DNA of 6,875 nucleotides from Chthoniobacter sp. (lineage in GTDB: Bacteria > Verrucomicrobiota > Verrucomicrobiia > Chthoniobacterales > Chthoniobacteraceae): contig JANXWQ010000292.1 in the NCBI GenBank assembly GCA_025351065.1, positions 1-6,875 on the forward strand, written 5' to 3'. The notes under the pieces are model-generated. The model did no database searches and was not told where the DNA came from. It was given only the letters and a program-made list of their open reading frames with translations. Shown here piece by piece: positions 1-6,035 of the stretch. Every line of letters starts with the position of its first letter. The first letter of the stretch is position 1. The position numbers were made by a program, and so were the translations under genes.

Positions 1-170
1 CCGGGCATGCCCTGCCCGCGCAGTATCAGGATCACCCGTTGCGCGGCAATTACGTGGGGAGCCGGGATTGCCATGTCGAGCCGGATTGGATTCTCATCTA
101 CACGCTGGAGGCGAACGCCACGCATGTCCGTTTCGAGCGAAACGGCACGCACAGCGATTTGTTCCGCTAG
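1..170 (+). CDS. yafQ: YafQ-family mRNA interferase toxin, C-terminal part (5' end outside the window)
   Basis: The in-frame part starts at base 3 and encodes 55 residues before the TAG stop. YafQ toxins of type II toxin-antitoxin systems (usually paired with DinJ-type antitoxins) are RelE-fold endoribonucleases that cut mRNA on the ribosome. The visible part carries the family signature in order: a DHPL motif (catalytic His), the segment RDCHVEPDWILIY (second His and Asp followed by Trp), and the C-terminal THSDLF (third His and the Phe). The spacing between the first His, the second His and the Asp (13 and 17 residues) equals that of His50, His63 and Asp67 in E. coli YafQ as I recall it. 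The active site therefore looks intact. The N-terminal half and any antitoxin gene lie to the left of the window. The alternative, a generic RelE/ParE toxin, is less likely given these motifs. Confidence 0.9.
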   Translation, partial: GHALPAQYQDHPLRGNYVGSRDCHVEPDWILIYTLEANATHVRFERNGTHSDLFR

Positions 171-239
171 CCCGCTGCGCTGAAAGCCTCTCTCGCTCTC
201 TCTAGCCCGCGTGGCAATGAGCGCACGAAAGCCAATTCT

Positions 240-286
240 GAGGCTGCGAGACAGCCTCTCCTGACCGCTGAGGCGTGCGAGCAGCC
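240..286. repeat. Hairpin plus an imperfect second copy
   Basis: GAGGCTG (240-246) and CAGCCTC (252-258) form a perfect 7-bp inverted repeat around a 5-base loop. Immediately downstream, 270-286 (GAGGCGTGCGAGCAGCC) resembles 240-256 (GAGGCTGCGAGACAGCC) with small shifts, so the element is an imperfect tandem duplication. It sits 70 bases after the yafQ-like stop codon and could act in transcript 3'-end formation, but no U tract follows. It may equally be a dispersed intergenic repeat. Confidence 0.5.
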
Positions 287-387
287 GAACACGAACCCGG
301 TTTGGCGGTGTGCCGCAGAAACCATGAACGGCGCGGCGACGGGCGTGGTTTGTGCGCCCGGTGGGCATGGGGGATTTTGGGAAGTTT

Positions 388-415
388 GTGATGTCGGAGC
401 TTCGCGGAGCATCAC
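388..415. repeat. Inverted repeat with GTGATG/CATCAC arms
   Basis: GTGATG (388-393) and CATCAC (410-415) are perfect 6-bp arms around a 16-base GC-rich loop. The loop segment AGCTTCGCGG reappears as AAGCTTCGCGG just after the right arm. The structure lies between converging genes. Its function is unknown; it could be a weak bidirectional terminator or a small dispersed palindromic repeat. Confidence 0.4.
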
Positions 416-583
416 AAGCTTCGCGGCGAGTCTTCGGTTTGGGCGGTCAAAGTCTTCGGCATTTGCAGTGAAGCGGAGTCGCGGGCCAGTGGGGACGCCG
501 CGGAACGGAAAAGGGCGATGTCTTTGCTGCGGTTCTGTCCCGGTTTGTTCCGATCATGCGTTGGCGTGCGCCATTCGTAGCCT

Positions 584-1159
584 CTACCCGATTCCCGGTG
601 CCGCCTTTCCGGTCAATTCTTCGATCTCTGCGGCCAGCTCCTCCGCCTCACTTTCCAGCACCACCACTTCCTTCGCCAAGCCTTCGATGTGCCGCTTCAC
701 CGTCTCGTCGAAAAACGCCGGGGTCTGCGTCGTCAGCCGGTGCAGCTCGTAATCGGGACTCTCCTTGAGCGCATTGCCCGTCTCCAGCACGCGGAGGATC
801 TCCAGCTCGATGCGAGCCCACAGCCGGCGCAGTTGCGCGATCTCGCGCTCCTCGCCGAAGTCGAGCGCAGTCCAGCCTTGCCGCAGGATGAAGTCGTGCG
901 GGTCTTCCGCGATGCGGCGCAGCGTGGCCAGATCGCCGTGGTCCTTCGCGTGGTTAATCGCGGCGATCAGCTTGTGATAAGTCTCCTGCTTCTCCGGCTC
1001 GTGCGCGAAGCGGTCGGGGTGAAACAGCTTCCGCCAGAGCTGGCTCACCTCGGCGGCTTCCTCGGCGGTGAGTTCCTGCTTCTCCGCCAGCGCCGTGTGC
1101 GCGCCGCGTTCCGGCAGGCGGAATTTTCGCTCTGACTCCGATACCGGTGCTGCTCTCAA
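584..1159 (-). CDS. Degenerate J-domain (DnaJ-like) protein with C-terminal coiled coil
   Basis: The 191-residue product has an HPD tripeptide at residues 47-49. It is preceded by a short helix (about 35-46, ending LWRKLF) and followed by a charged helix (about 57-77), which matches helix II, the HPD loop and helix III of a J domain, the part that stimulates Hsp70 ATPase. A recognisable helix I is missing. The rest is helical, with a conserved-looking SPDYELHRLT segment and a Leu/Glu-rich C-terminal coiled coil (about 160-187). The frame has no ATG at all. The start at 1159 is TTG, and the frame stays open upstream only to a TAG near 1250, with no better start. Either TTG is used, with GAGGG very close in front of it, or the N-terminus has been lost. 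The roughly 200 bp between this gene and the GH16 stop hold no gene. This is probably a cytoplasmic co-chaperone-like protein; its partner is unknown. Confidence 0.7.
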   Translation of the reverse strand: MRAAPVSESERKFRLPERGAHTALAEKQELTAEEAAEVSQLWRKLFHPDRFAHEPEKQETYHKLIAAINHAKDHGDLATLRRIAEDPHDFILRQGWTALDFGEEREIAQLRRLWARIELEILRVLETGNALKESPDYELHRLTTQTPAFFDETVKRHIEGLAKEVVVLESEAEELAAEIEELTGKAAPGIG

Positions 1160-1359
1160 GCCCTCAGATTTAGAACGACGAGAAACAGGCGTTCCTATCT
1201 CTCCCGCTCCAGCCGCGTGCCAGTGCCTTGCGCAAACCCAACGGCACTACGGATGACGCTGACGCCGCTTTCTCAAAGGCCAGCCTCACACCTCCCCATT
1301 TTCTTCTCCCGATATACCGTGGTCGGCTCCGCGCCCAGGAGGTGCGGGCCGCATTTATA

Positions 1360-3888
1360 TCACGGCTGCGCGGTGACTCGGTAAAAGCGCGACGGCTGGC
1401 CGGTGGCGGCGTCGGAATAACTCGTGATGGTCGCGGGAGTAGCTGCGCCGGAGATCACCGCGAGGTTTTGCCACGTCCCGTTGAGAGTGGTCGTATATTC
1501 GATGACGTATTGTTTTCCGGGCACGCTCGGCCAGGAGATGACGAACGGTGCCGCGGCGTTTGCGTGCGTCACAGTGCTGGCGAATCGGGACGCGGCGCTT
1601 TTGGGATCCGTGCCCGAGATCATCTCCACGAGATTGGACTGCCCGTCCTTGTCGAAGTCGCCTGTGGCGGTCTGCGCGAGATTTCCAAAATTGCTCATCT
1701 CCCACGCATCGAGCAGCCCGTCCTGATCCGAGTCGTCGGGCACCACGCTCACGTTGTCGAACGTGGCTTCATTCATCGTGGCGGTATCGTGTGAATTGAC
1801 GAACAACCCCGCGTAAATCGTCGTCGGCATCGAGATCGTCTGCGGCGGGCCGAAGGTGATCCATGTGTTCCCATCGGGCGAGCACAGCGGAGTAAAGGTG
1901 CTGCCTTTTCTCACGATCCGCACCCACGGGCCGGTTGCGATATTTGCGACCCCCCACGCCGCGCTGGAACCGCCCGTCGCGGTGCGCACGATGGATTCCA
2001 TGACGTGGCTGTCCGACCAGTGCGCGGCGACGTGTCGCGAATCCGTATTGAGCGTCTCGCGGAGCATGACGCCCGCTTTGCAGGAAGGATTCGTGTCCTC
2101 CATATTGCGGACACGCGCGGTGATCGTGCCGTCGCCGACGAGCGTCTGATAGGTGAAGTGGAATTGATCGGCGGTGTCAAAGACATCGGTCCCGGTGCCG
2201 CAGACGGTGAAGGTGTTGCCGCGATGCCCACCCTGACCCGCGAGTGTGGGAGCGCCCACGTCGCCATGCGCCCACGGCGCGGCGGTCGGCTCGTAGAGGT
2301 AACAGTCGTCCACATACACATTCGCCGTCCCTGTCGTGTAGGGATACCAAATATAGACAGTGGCCGTGGTGCTCGCAGCGCCCGTCGTGAACTCCACCGT
2401 GCCCCGCACGTAAGTCGCGTTCGACACCACTTCCGTAAATTTTTCCGTGCCGCCGAAATCCTTCACACCAAAGCGCACGCCGGGCGACGCGTTTTTCGCC
2501 CAGCAGGAGAAGCGGTAAGTCGTGGACGGCTTGAGTCCGACGACATCCTGTCCCGCGCCGCTCGCCACATGTGCGGCACCATTGATCGCCAGGCAGTAGC
2601 CGCCGCTGCGCGCGTTGTTGTTCACCACGCTCTGCGCGCCGTAGGTCGTGCCGTTTCCCGTCCAGTAGTAGAAAGTGTCCGCGCTTTCAAAACCGCCGTC
2701 GAGCAGCGCCGCCGCAGGGCGCACATTGAAATCATCCACGACCGTGTCGCCCCACATCGTCGGCATCCACGCGAAAACATTCGCCGTCGTATTCGTCGTG
2801 CCGGTGGTGAAGGGCAGCACTGCTTGGACGAACGTCGGACTGCTCGAATCCTGATTGACCTCGGCGCCGCCGAAATTTTTCACGCCGATCCGAATCGCCG
2901 GCCAGTATCCCGATCCCGTGTGCTGCCAGCCGGTGAAAACGTAGTCCGCGTTTGGCCGCAGGCCGTAAACCGGCTGATCGACGTAACAGTTCACGCCGTT
3001 GTCATCGTGCAGCCGCATCCCGCGGCCACCATTGCGACCCAGCCCGGCATTCACGTTCGTATTTCCCTCGCGATACCACGGCCCGTTCCAAGTCTCGAAG
3101 CCGCCGTTATAGACATACTGATTCCGTTTCCACACGCGGATGTAATCGAAAAGCGTGTCGTGCCACCACGAAGTGCGCCCGCTCTGCACGCCGCTGTTCA
3201 GGATGAAATACATCGGGTCCGTCGGCACGCGGTCGCCGGTGGTGCCCCACGCGTAGCCGCCGTCCTTGTAAATCGCGAGCCGGCTGGGCGACCAGTCGAG
3301 CGCCCAAGTGTGCCAGGTGTTCAGCAGCGCGTTGTTTCCCGCGCCGTAAGTATTCACATCGTCCCACTGCGCGCCGCTGCCAGTGTCGTAGGCCAGACCG
3401 GTGTGCATCCGGTTGTTCTCACTGCGAAACCACTCCGTCACGTCGATCTCCGGCGGCCAGCCATTTTTCAACATCCAGAACGCAGGCCACGTCCCCGTCG
3501 CATCGCTGAACTTCGCGCTCACCTCCGTGTAGCCGTAGGCGTAGTCGAATTTCCCCTGCGAATAAATCATCCCTTCCGAAAAAGGCTGCGTCGTCCCATC
3601 CGTCGCCGGGAAGCTGCCGGGCCGCACGCCGAGCACGAGATTTCCCGCGCCATCCAGATAGGAATTCCCCGCCACAATCGTGCTCGCATAGCTGCTATTG
3701 TGATGATTCCCGCCCCACGGCAACTGCCCCCATCCCCACTTCCCCGAATCCAGCCCCGTCGCATTAAACTCATCGCTCCACACCAGCGTATGCATCGCCG
3801 CCGCTCCCGGCGGATTTGCACGGGCCGAGGCGATGATGAGCCCGAGGGTCATCGCGAGCGGAAATAGAGAGCGGCGGAAAGAGTGCAT
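1360..3888 (-). CDS. Secreted multi-domain glycoside hydrolase family 16 enzyme
   Basis: I chose the ATG at 3888 (842 residues) over the TTG at 3930, because the protein then starts directly with a signal peptide: basic MHSFRR, a hydrophobic core, and an A-R-A cleavage site at about residue 24. Residues ~33-256 form a GH16 beta-jelly-roll. It has WSDEF near the start, the GTWPAFWML strand, and the active-site motif EIDVTE (147-152), with Glu147 as nucleophile, Asp149 as helper and Glu152 as acid/base, and it ends in FDYIRVWKR. Two similar modules follow at about 258-391 and 392-533 (GGFE, GVK(N/D)FGG, VDD), typical of CBM4/9-like carbohydrate-binding folds. Residues ~534-715 resemble a laminin-G/DUF1349-type beta-sandwich (GDGTITARV, AGVMLRE). 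An Asp-rich Ca-binding linker (DSDQDGLLDAWE ... GDFDKDGQSN) and a C-terminal module ending FYRVTAQP complete it. It should hydrolyse a beta-linked glucan or galactan outside the cytoplasm. The substrate cannot be told from sequence alone. Confidence 0.93.
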   Translation of the reverse strand: MHSFRRSLFPLAMTLGLIIASARANPPGAAAMHTLVWSDEFNATGLDSGKWGWGQLPWGGNHHNSSYASTIVAGNSYLDGAGNLVLGVRPGSFPATDGTTQPFSEGMIYSQGKFDYAYGYTEVSAKFSDATGTWPAFWMLKNGWPPEIDVTEWFRSENNRMHTGLAYDTGSGAQWDDVNTYGAGNNALLNTWHTWALDWSPSRLAIYKDGGYAWGTTGDRVPTDPMYFILNSGVQSGRTSWWHDTLFDYIRVWKRNQYVYNGGFETWNGPWYREGNTNVNAGLGRNGGRGMRLHDDNGVNCYVDQPVYGLRPNADYVFTGWQHTGSGYWPAIRIGVKNFGGAEVNQDSSSPTFVQAVLPFTTGTTNTTANVFAWMPTMWGDTVVDDFNVRPAAALLDGGFESADTFYYWTGNGTTYGAQSVVNNNARSGGYCLAINGAAHVASGAGQDVVGLKPSTTYRFSCWAKNASPGVRFGVKDFGGTEKFTEVVSNATYVRGTVEFTTGAASTTATVYIWYPYTTGTANVYVDDCYLYEPTAAPWAHGDVGAPTLAGQGGHRGNTFTVCGTGTDVFDTADQFHFTYQTLVGDGTITARVRNMEDTNPSCKAGVMLRETLNTDSRHVAAHWSDSHVMESIVRTATGGSSAAWGVANIATGPWVRIVRKGSTFTPLCSPDGNTWITFGPPQTISMPTTIYAGLFVNSHDTATMNEATFDNVSVVPDDSDQDGLLDAWEMSNFGNLAQTATGDFDKDGQSNLVEMISGTDPKSAASRFASTVTHANAAAPFVISWPSVPGKQYVIEYTTTLNGTWQNLAVISGAATPATITSYSDAATGQPSRFYRVTAQP

Positions 3889-3987
3889 GGCACGGGGAAA
3901 GCGACGCTCTGCGTTTCGTGCGAATCGCAAGCTTTGTCAAGACTGCGCCCGCGTCACTCCACGAAACGTGAGCCGACGGCAGCCCCC

Positions 3988-4113
3988 TCATTCCCCCGAC
4001 GCCCGTCCACGTTCTGAGCACTTCCGGGGCGGCGTTCGCGAAAGCAATTTCCTGGCAGACAGATCCACCGCGAGCGCGGCGAGCAGGGTGTGTTTGATCG
4101 TGTTGGTTTTCAT
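3988..4113 (-). CDS. Doubtful small ORF with signal-peptide-like N-terminus
   Basis: This 41-residue frame starts at an ATG at 4113 with MKTNTIKHTLLAALAV: a basic start and a short hydrophobic run, like the beginning of a secreted protein. It then continues as Arg/Ser-rich sequence with no domain. It could be a remnant of the N-terminus of a secreted protein, a small peptide gene, or chance. The stretch before it is an A/G-rich run (read on the minus strand) without a clear Shine-Dalgarno box. I list it only as a possibility. Confidence 0.2.
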   Translation of the reverse strand: MKTNTIKHTLLAALAVDLSARKLLSRTPPRKCSERGRASGE

Positions 4114-4210
4114 TCGCTTCGTTTCGTTTCGATTTTTCGGCGCATCAGAATGCGGCCTATACATCTGGGGCGGGAGCGGCATGGGTGGAGTCGGGCACTC
4201 GCGGGTTTTT

Positions 4211-4342
4211 ACCCTCATTGCCAAGTTGAGGACTTGGTAACGCCGTGTTTGCGCGGGGAAGCTGAGCTTCGAGGTGAGGGGCGGGACTGTCTGGAGCCAG
4301 TGCGGTGACGCGTGAACCCGGCCATCCCACCCCGCGCACTGG
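4211..4342. repeat. Direct repeat, copy A (downstream of vapC)
   Basis: This segment aligns with copy B at 5561-5689 over about 129 columns, with about 19 differences and one single-base indel (near 4270/5620), so roughly 85% identity by hand. The best-conserved blocks are TTTGCGCGGGG, GTGAGGGGCGGGAC and GCGTGAACCCGGCCA. It is rich in secondary structure: CCAAGT/ACTTGG (4221-4226 and 4232-4237), the palindrome GAAGCTGAGCTTC (4258-4270), and a perfect 8-bp pair CCAGTGCG/CGCACTGG (4297-4304 and 4335-4342). It begins about 28 bases beyond the vapC stop, in vapC's 3' region. No protein-coding signal is seen; the short frames across it give shared peptides only because the DNA is repeated. Confidence 0.9.
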
Positions 4343-4369
4343 TTTGTGCCTCGTTCATGCGTTCTCTGG

Positions 4370-4741
4370 CTATGGGAATGGGTTGATGACTTCGAGCCCG
4401 GCGATGTGGGTGAAATCCGTTGCGTTCCGCGTGATCAGCGGCAGGCGGTGGACCAAGGCGGTTGCCGCGATGATCGAGTCGGCGAGACTCATCTTCTTCT
4501 GCCGTCGCAGTTGGATGGCGCGGGCGGCGATGCGGTCATCCAGCGGCAAATCCGGCAGCGCGCCAACCAGTAACTCCACGCGGGCACGCCGCTCTTCATC
4601 GAGCAGATGCCAGCGCGGAAAGCCGAGAACTTCTATGCGGCTCACGGTCGCGAGGCAGGCGGCGGCGTCTTCCACCCACCGGCTCAGAAATGCGCCCTCG
4701 GGCTCCGCGGCGTAGATGAGGATGTTCGAGTCGAGGAGCAT
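4370..4741 (-). CDS. vapC: VapC-type PIN-domain toxin
   Basis: The 123-residue product is a single PIN domain of normal length. Acidic residues expected to bind Mg2+ are present: Asp4 in the N-terminal LLDSNILIY strand, Glu37 in SRIEVLG, Asp88 in SLADSIIAA, and Asp109 in the TRNATDF motif. VapC toxins are Mg-dependent endoribonucleases that cleave tRNA or rRNA and are held inactive by VapB. The ATG at 4741 lies 27 bases after the stop of the VapB-like gene, so the two should be co-transcribed with the antitoxin first. The nearest sequence to a Shine-Dalgarno box is poor, suggesting translation coupled to vapB. The gene looks intact. The RNA target cannot be inferred. Confidence 0.93.
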   Translation of the reverse strand: MLLDSNILIYAAEPEGAFLSRWVEDAAACLATVSRIEVLGFPRWHLLDEERRARVELLVGALPDLPLDDRIAARAIQLRRQKKMSLADSIIAATALVHRLPLITRNATDFTHIAGLEVINPFP

Positions 4742-4768
4742 CGCCGTGGTGGAGGATCGCCTGCGGCT

Positions 4769-5050
4769 TCACTCCCGGCCCGGCAGGGGACGGTCTTCCC
4801 GCTGCTCGCGCTGCCAGACTGCGGGATCGGGGATCACGTCCTTCATCCCGCCCAATGCGCGCAGCGCGGCGAGAGCTTCTTTGCGCTGACGGAGCATCTC
4901 CGGGGTTGCCAGCGTGGGGATGGCCTCCGCTTCATCAGCCGCCTCCAGCGTTGCCTCGACGCGCACCCTGCGGTGCCGCAATTCCGCCGGCAACGGCAGA
5001 TGCAGGCTGCCGTCGGCGTGCGGATCAAGGATGGCTGTGATGGTGCTCAT
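4769..5050 (-). CDS. vapB: VapB-like AbrB-fold antitoxin
   Basis: The product has 93 residues. The N-terminus (STITAILDPHADGSLHLPLP ... RVRVEATLE, about residues 2-38) is beta-rich and matches the swapped-hairpin AbrB/SpoVT-type DNA-binding fold of many VapB antitoxins. The C-terminal tail (DPAVWQRE..EDRPLPGRE) is the kind of segment that wraps around and blocks a PIN toxin. The frame stays open upstream to an ATG at 5134, which overlaps the end of the XRE gene (ATGGTGA). I prefer the ATG at 5050 because the family-like sequence begins exactly there; the upstream 28 residues look unrelated. The pair normally represses its own operon. No clear ribosome-binding site is seen. Confidence 0.88.
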   Translation of the reverse strand: MSTITAILDPHADGSLHLPLPAELRHRRVRVEATLEAADEAEAIPTLATPEMLRQRKEALAALRALGGMKDVIPDPAVWQREQREDRPLPGRE

Positions 5051-5127
5051 GGGATGGAGGCTAACGGCGTTTGCGGAGAAAGGAAAGCATCTGCCCGCGG
5101 CGCGATTCAAGGCATGTCGAGAAGGGC

Positions 5128-5490
5128 TCACCATCCGCCACCGCGAATCTGGCGGGAGATTTCGGACACTCGTTTGGCGGACATGCCCCGCATCGCGCGC
5201 AGGAGTTCCGCGACCACGGTGGGACGTTCACGGATGATTTCGAGCAGATCGCTGGAAACCTTCCCGGCCAGCGCGAGGAGCACATCGGGGTTTTCACCGA
5301 GTTCCTCTGCGATACGGCGGATGGTTTGCTCGCCGGGAGGCGGCTCCTCCCCGCGCTCGATCTTGCTCAGGTAGCTCGGCTCAAGGCCGACGCGACCGGC
5401 GACCTGGCGGAGGGAAAACGCCGGACCATTCTCCGCCTTCGCTGTCCGCCTGGCCCGTAAAGTTTCACCGAAATCAAGATCGTCGCTCAT
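5128..5490 (-). CDS. XRE-family helix-turn-helix regulator
   Basis: The 120-residue product has a lambda-repressor-type HTH at about residues 8-65. The turn helix FSLRQVAGRVG (25-35) and the recognition helix EPSYLSKIERG (37-47) are easily recognised. A conserved-looking C-terminal extension follows (NPDVLLALAGKVSSDLLEIIRERP, then a second helical segment ending RQIRGGGW), probably for dimerisation or partner contact. It is the first gene of an xre-vapB-vapC series on the same strand, with 77 bases before the preferred vapB start, or an overlap if the alternative vapB start is used. I infer a role in controlling this transcription unit. It could also be an independent regulator. XRE proteins with a similar C-terminus occur beside ImmA/IrrE-type peptidases, but none is present here. 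Confidence 0.9.
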   Translation of the reverse strand: MSDDLDFGETLRARRTAKAENGPAFSLRQVAGRVGLEPSYLSKIERGEEPPPGEQTIRRIAEELGENPDVLLALAGKVSSDLLEIIRERPTVVAELLRAMRGMSAKRVSEISRQIRGGGW

Positions 5491-5494
5491 GGTG

Positions 5495-5530
5495 TGGATC
5501 GAATACTACACGCTCGAATTATCCAGTCAA
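5495..5530 (-). promoter_or_regulatory. Putative promoter/operator of the xre-vapBC unit, almost leaderless
   Basis: Read on the minus strand, a -35-like TTGACT (5530-5525) is followed after 16 bp by a -10-like TAGTAT (5508-5503), five and four of six matches to the sigma-70 consensus. Initiation about 7 bases further would leave a 5' leader of only about five bases before the XRE ATG at 5490, which fits the lack of a Shine-Dalgarno box. Possible operator elements overlap it: a direct repeat ATTCGA (minus strand; plus positions 5499-5504 and 5514-5519) and an outer inverted pair TGGAT/ATCCA (5495-5499 and 5521-5525). Confidence 0.5.
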
Positions 5531-5560
5531 GCCATGGGGTCACTCTCGGCACGATTTTCC

Positions 5561-5689
5561 ACTCTCGATGCCCAGTTGAGAACTTGGCAACGCCGTATTT
5601 GCGCGGGGAGGCTGAGCTTGCGGTGAGGGGCGGGACGGCCTGGAGCCACTGCGGTGGTGCGTGAACCCGGCCACCCCATACCGCGTACA
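5561..5689. repeat. Direct repeat, copy B (downstream of parE)
   Basis: This is the second copy of the element at 4211-4342, in the same orientation, offset by 1350 bp (1349 after the indel). It ends about 10 bases beyond the parE stop and begins about 30 bases upstream of the xre promoter. The first hairpin is kept only imperfectly (CCCAGTT/AACTTGG, one mismatch), and the 8-bp outer stem of copy A is largely lost. The two copies are therefore related but have diverged for some time. Confidence 0.9.
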
Positions 5690-5699
5690 GTCATTTGAA

Positions 5700-6035
5700 T
5701 CATTCTGCCCCCGGCGGATCGAGCAGGCGTCGCGGGAGGTCGCGCATTCCGTGGAGCGTGCGCACGGCGATCAATTCCGACGCGGTCGCGCAGTAAAAAA
5801 TTTGATGGCGGTCGAAAGAGCCCTCGACGCGAAACTGTCGCAATTCGCGGAGTTCGGGATGCTGGAAACGGCAGCGCGGACCAAGCTCTGGGAATCGGCC
5901 AAGGAATTCCAGCGTCGCATCCACGGCATCCGCGTAGTTGCCCGCGATCTGCGCATCGGCGTGGCGCAGATACCACTGGATTTGCCGCGCCGCGTCCTGA
6001 TGGAATTCGGACGCGATCCGTACCGGCAGGCTCAT
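5700..6035 (-). CDS. parE: ParE/RelE-superfamily toxin
   Basis: The 111-residue product has the ParE-like pattern: an N-terminal strand, a long helical hairpin (about 10-46, with AARQIQWYL and YADAVDATLEFL), the turn FPELGPRCR, and a C-terminal beta-sheet with LRQFRVEG, HQIFYCAT and ELIAVRTLHGMRDL. ParE toxins usually act on DNA gyrase, whereas RelE relatives cut mRNA on the ribosome. The sequence lacks an obvious full RelE catalytic set, so ParE is the better guess. The start ATG overlaps the stop of the upstream antitoxin by 4 bp (ATGA), indicating translational coupling. Length and domain appear complete. Confidence 0.87.
   Translation of the reverse strand: MSLPVRIASEFHQDAARQIQWYLRHADAQIAGNYADAVDATLEFLGRFPELGPRCRFQHPELRELRQFRVEGSFDRHQIFYCATASELIAVRTLHGMRDLPRRLLDPPGAE

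Larger units (their letters stand above)
171..583. other. Gene-free interval with inverted repeats
   Basis: This stretch lies between the convergent 3' ends of the yafQ-like gene (plus strand) and the J-domain gene (minus strand). Open frames exist (for example plus-strand 324-752), but they run into the antisense of the J-domain gene, have a compositionally random translation, and show no start signal or domain. The stretch holds two small inverted-repeat structures, listed separately, and a repeated 9-mer AGTCTTCGG at 429-437 and 451-459. I see no tRNA and no clear intrinsic terminator with a T tract. Confidence 0.6.
3889..4369. other. Gene-poor interval upstream of the GH16 gene
   Basis: This lies between the start of the GH16 gene and the stop of vapC, both on the minus strand. 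It contains repeat copy A (4211-4342) and a doubtful 41-codon frame (3988-4113). The GH16 promoter should be here: a perfect TTGACA lies on the minus strand at 3940-3935, but the hexamer 17 bp downstream (GAAACG) is a poor -10 box. There is no clear terminator for the vapC transcript unless repeat copy A provides it. Confidence 0.5.

Noticed and set aside
324..752. Plus-strand open frame in the left gap
   Set aside because: It overlaps the antisense of the J-domain gene, is Ser/Arg-rich and has no start signal or domain.
689..1135. Plus-strand open frame opposite the J-domain gene
   Set aside because: Arg/Leu-rich shadow; the minus strand has the HPD motif and coiled-coil pattern.
1160..1359. 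Terminator or small RNA between the J-domain and GH16 genes
   Set aside because: Only a weak 6-bp stem (AGTGCC/GGCACT) with a 15-base loop and no T tract was found.
2005..3867. Plus-strand open frame of 620 codons antisense to the GH16 gene
   Set aside because: The translation is extremely rich in Arg, His and Pro with no domain; it is a high-GC shadow of the real minus-strand gene.
3912..3940. Sigma-70 promoter for the GH16 gene from TTGACA at 3940-3935
   Set aside because: The -35 hexamer is perfect, but the hexamer at the right spacing (GAAACG) is a poor -10 box.
4157..4339. Minus-strand frames through repeat copies A and B that share a GWPGSR...PAPH peptide
   Set aside because: The shared peptide follows from the DNA repeat; the frames diverge after the single-base indel and lack start signals, so coding is not supported.
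4211..4342. Integron attC site
   Set aside because: The cassette-like layout suggested it, but I could not find paired RYYYAAC/GTTRRRY core sites at the ends of the repeat, nor one overall palindrome, and no integrase is present in the window.
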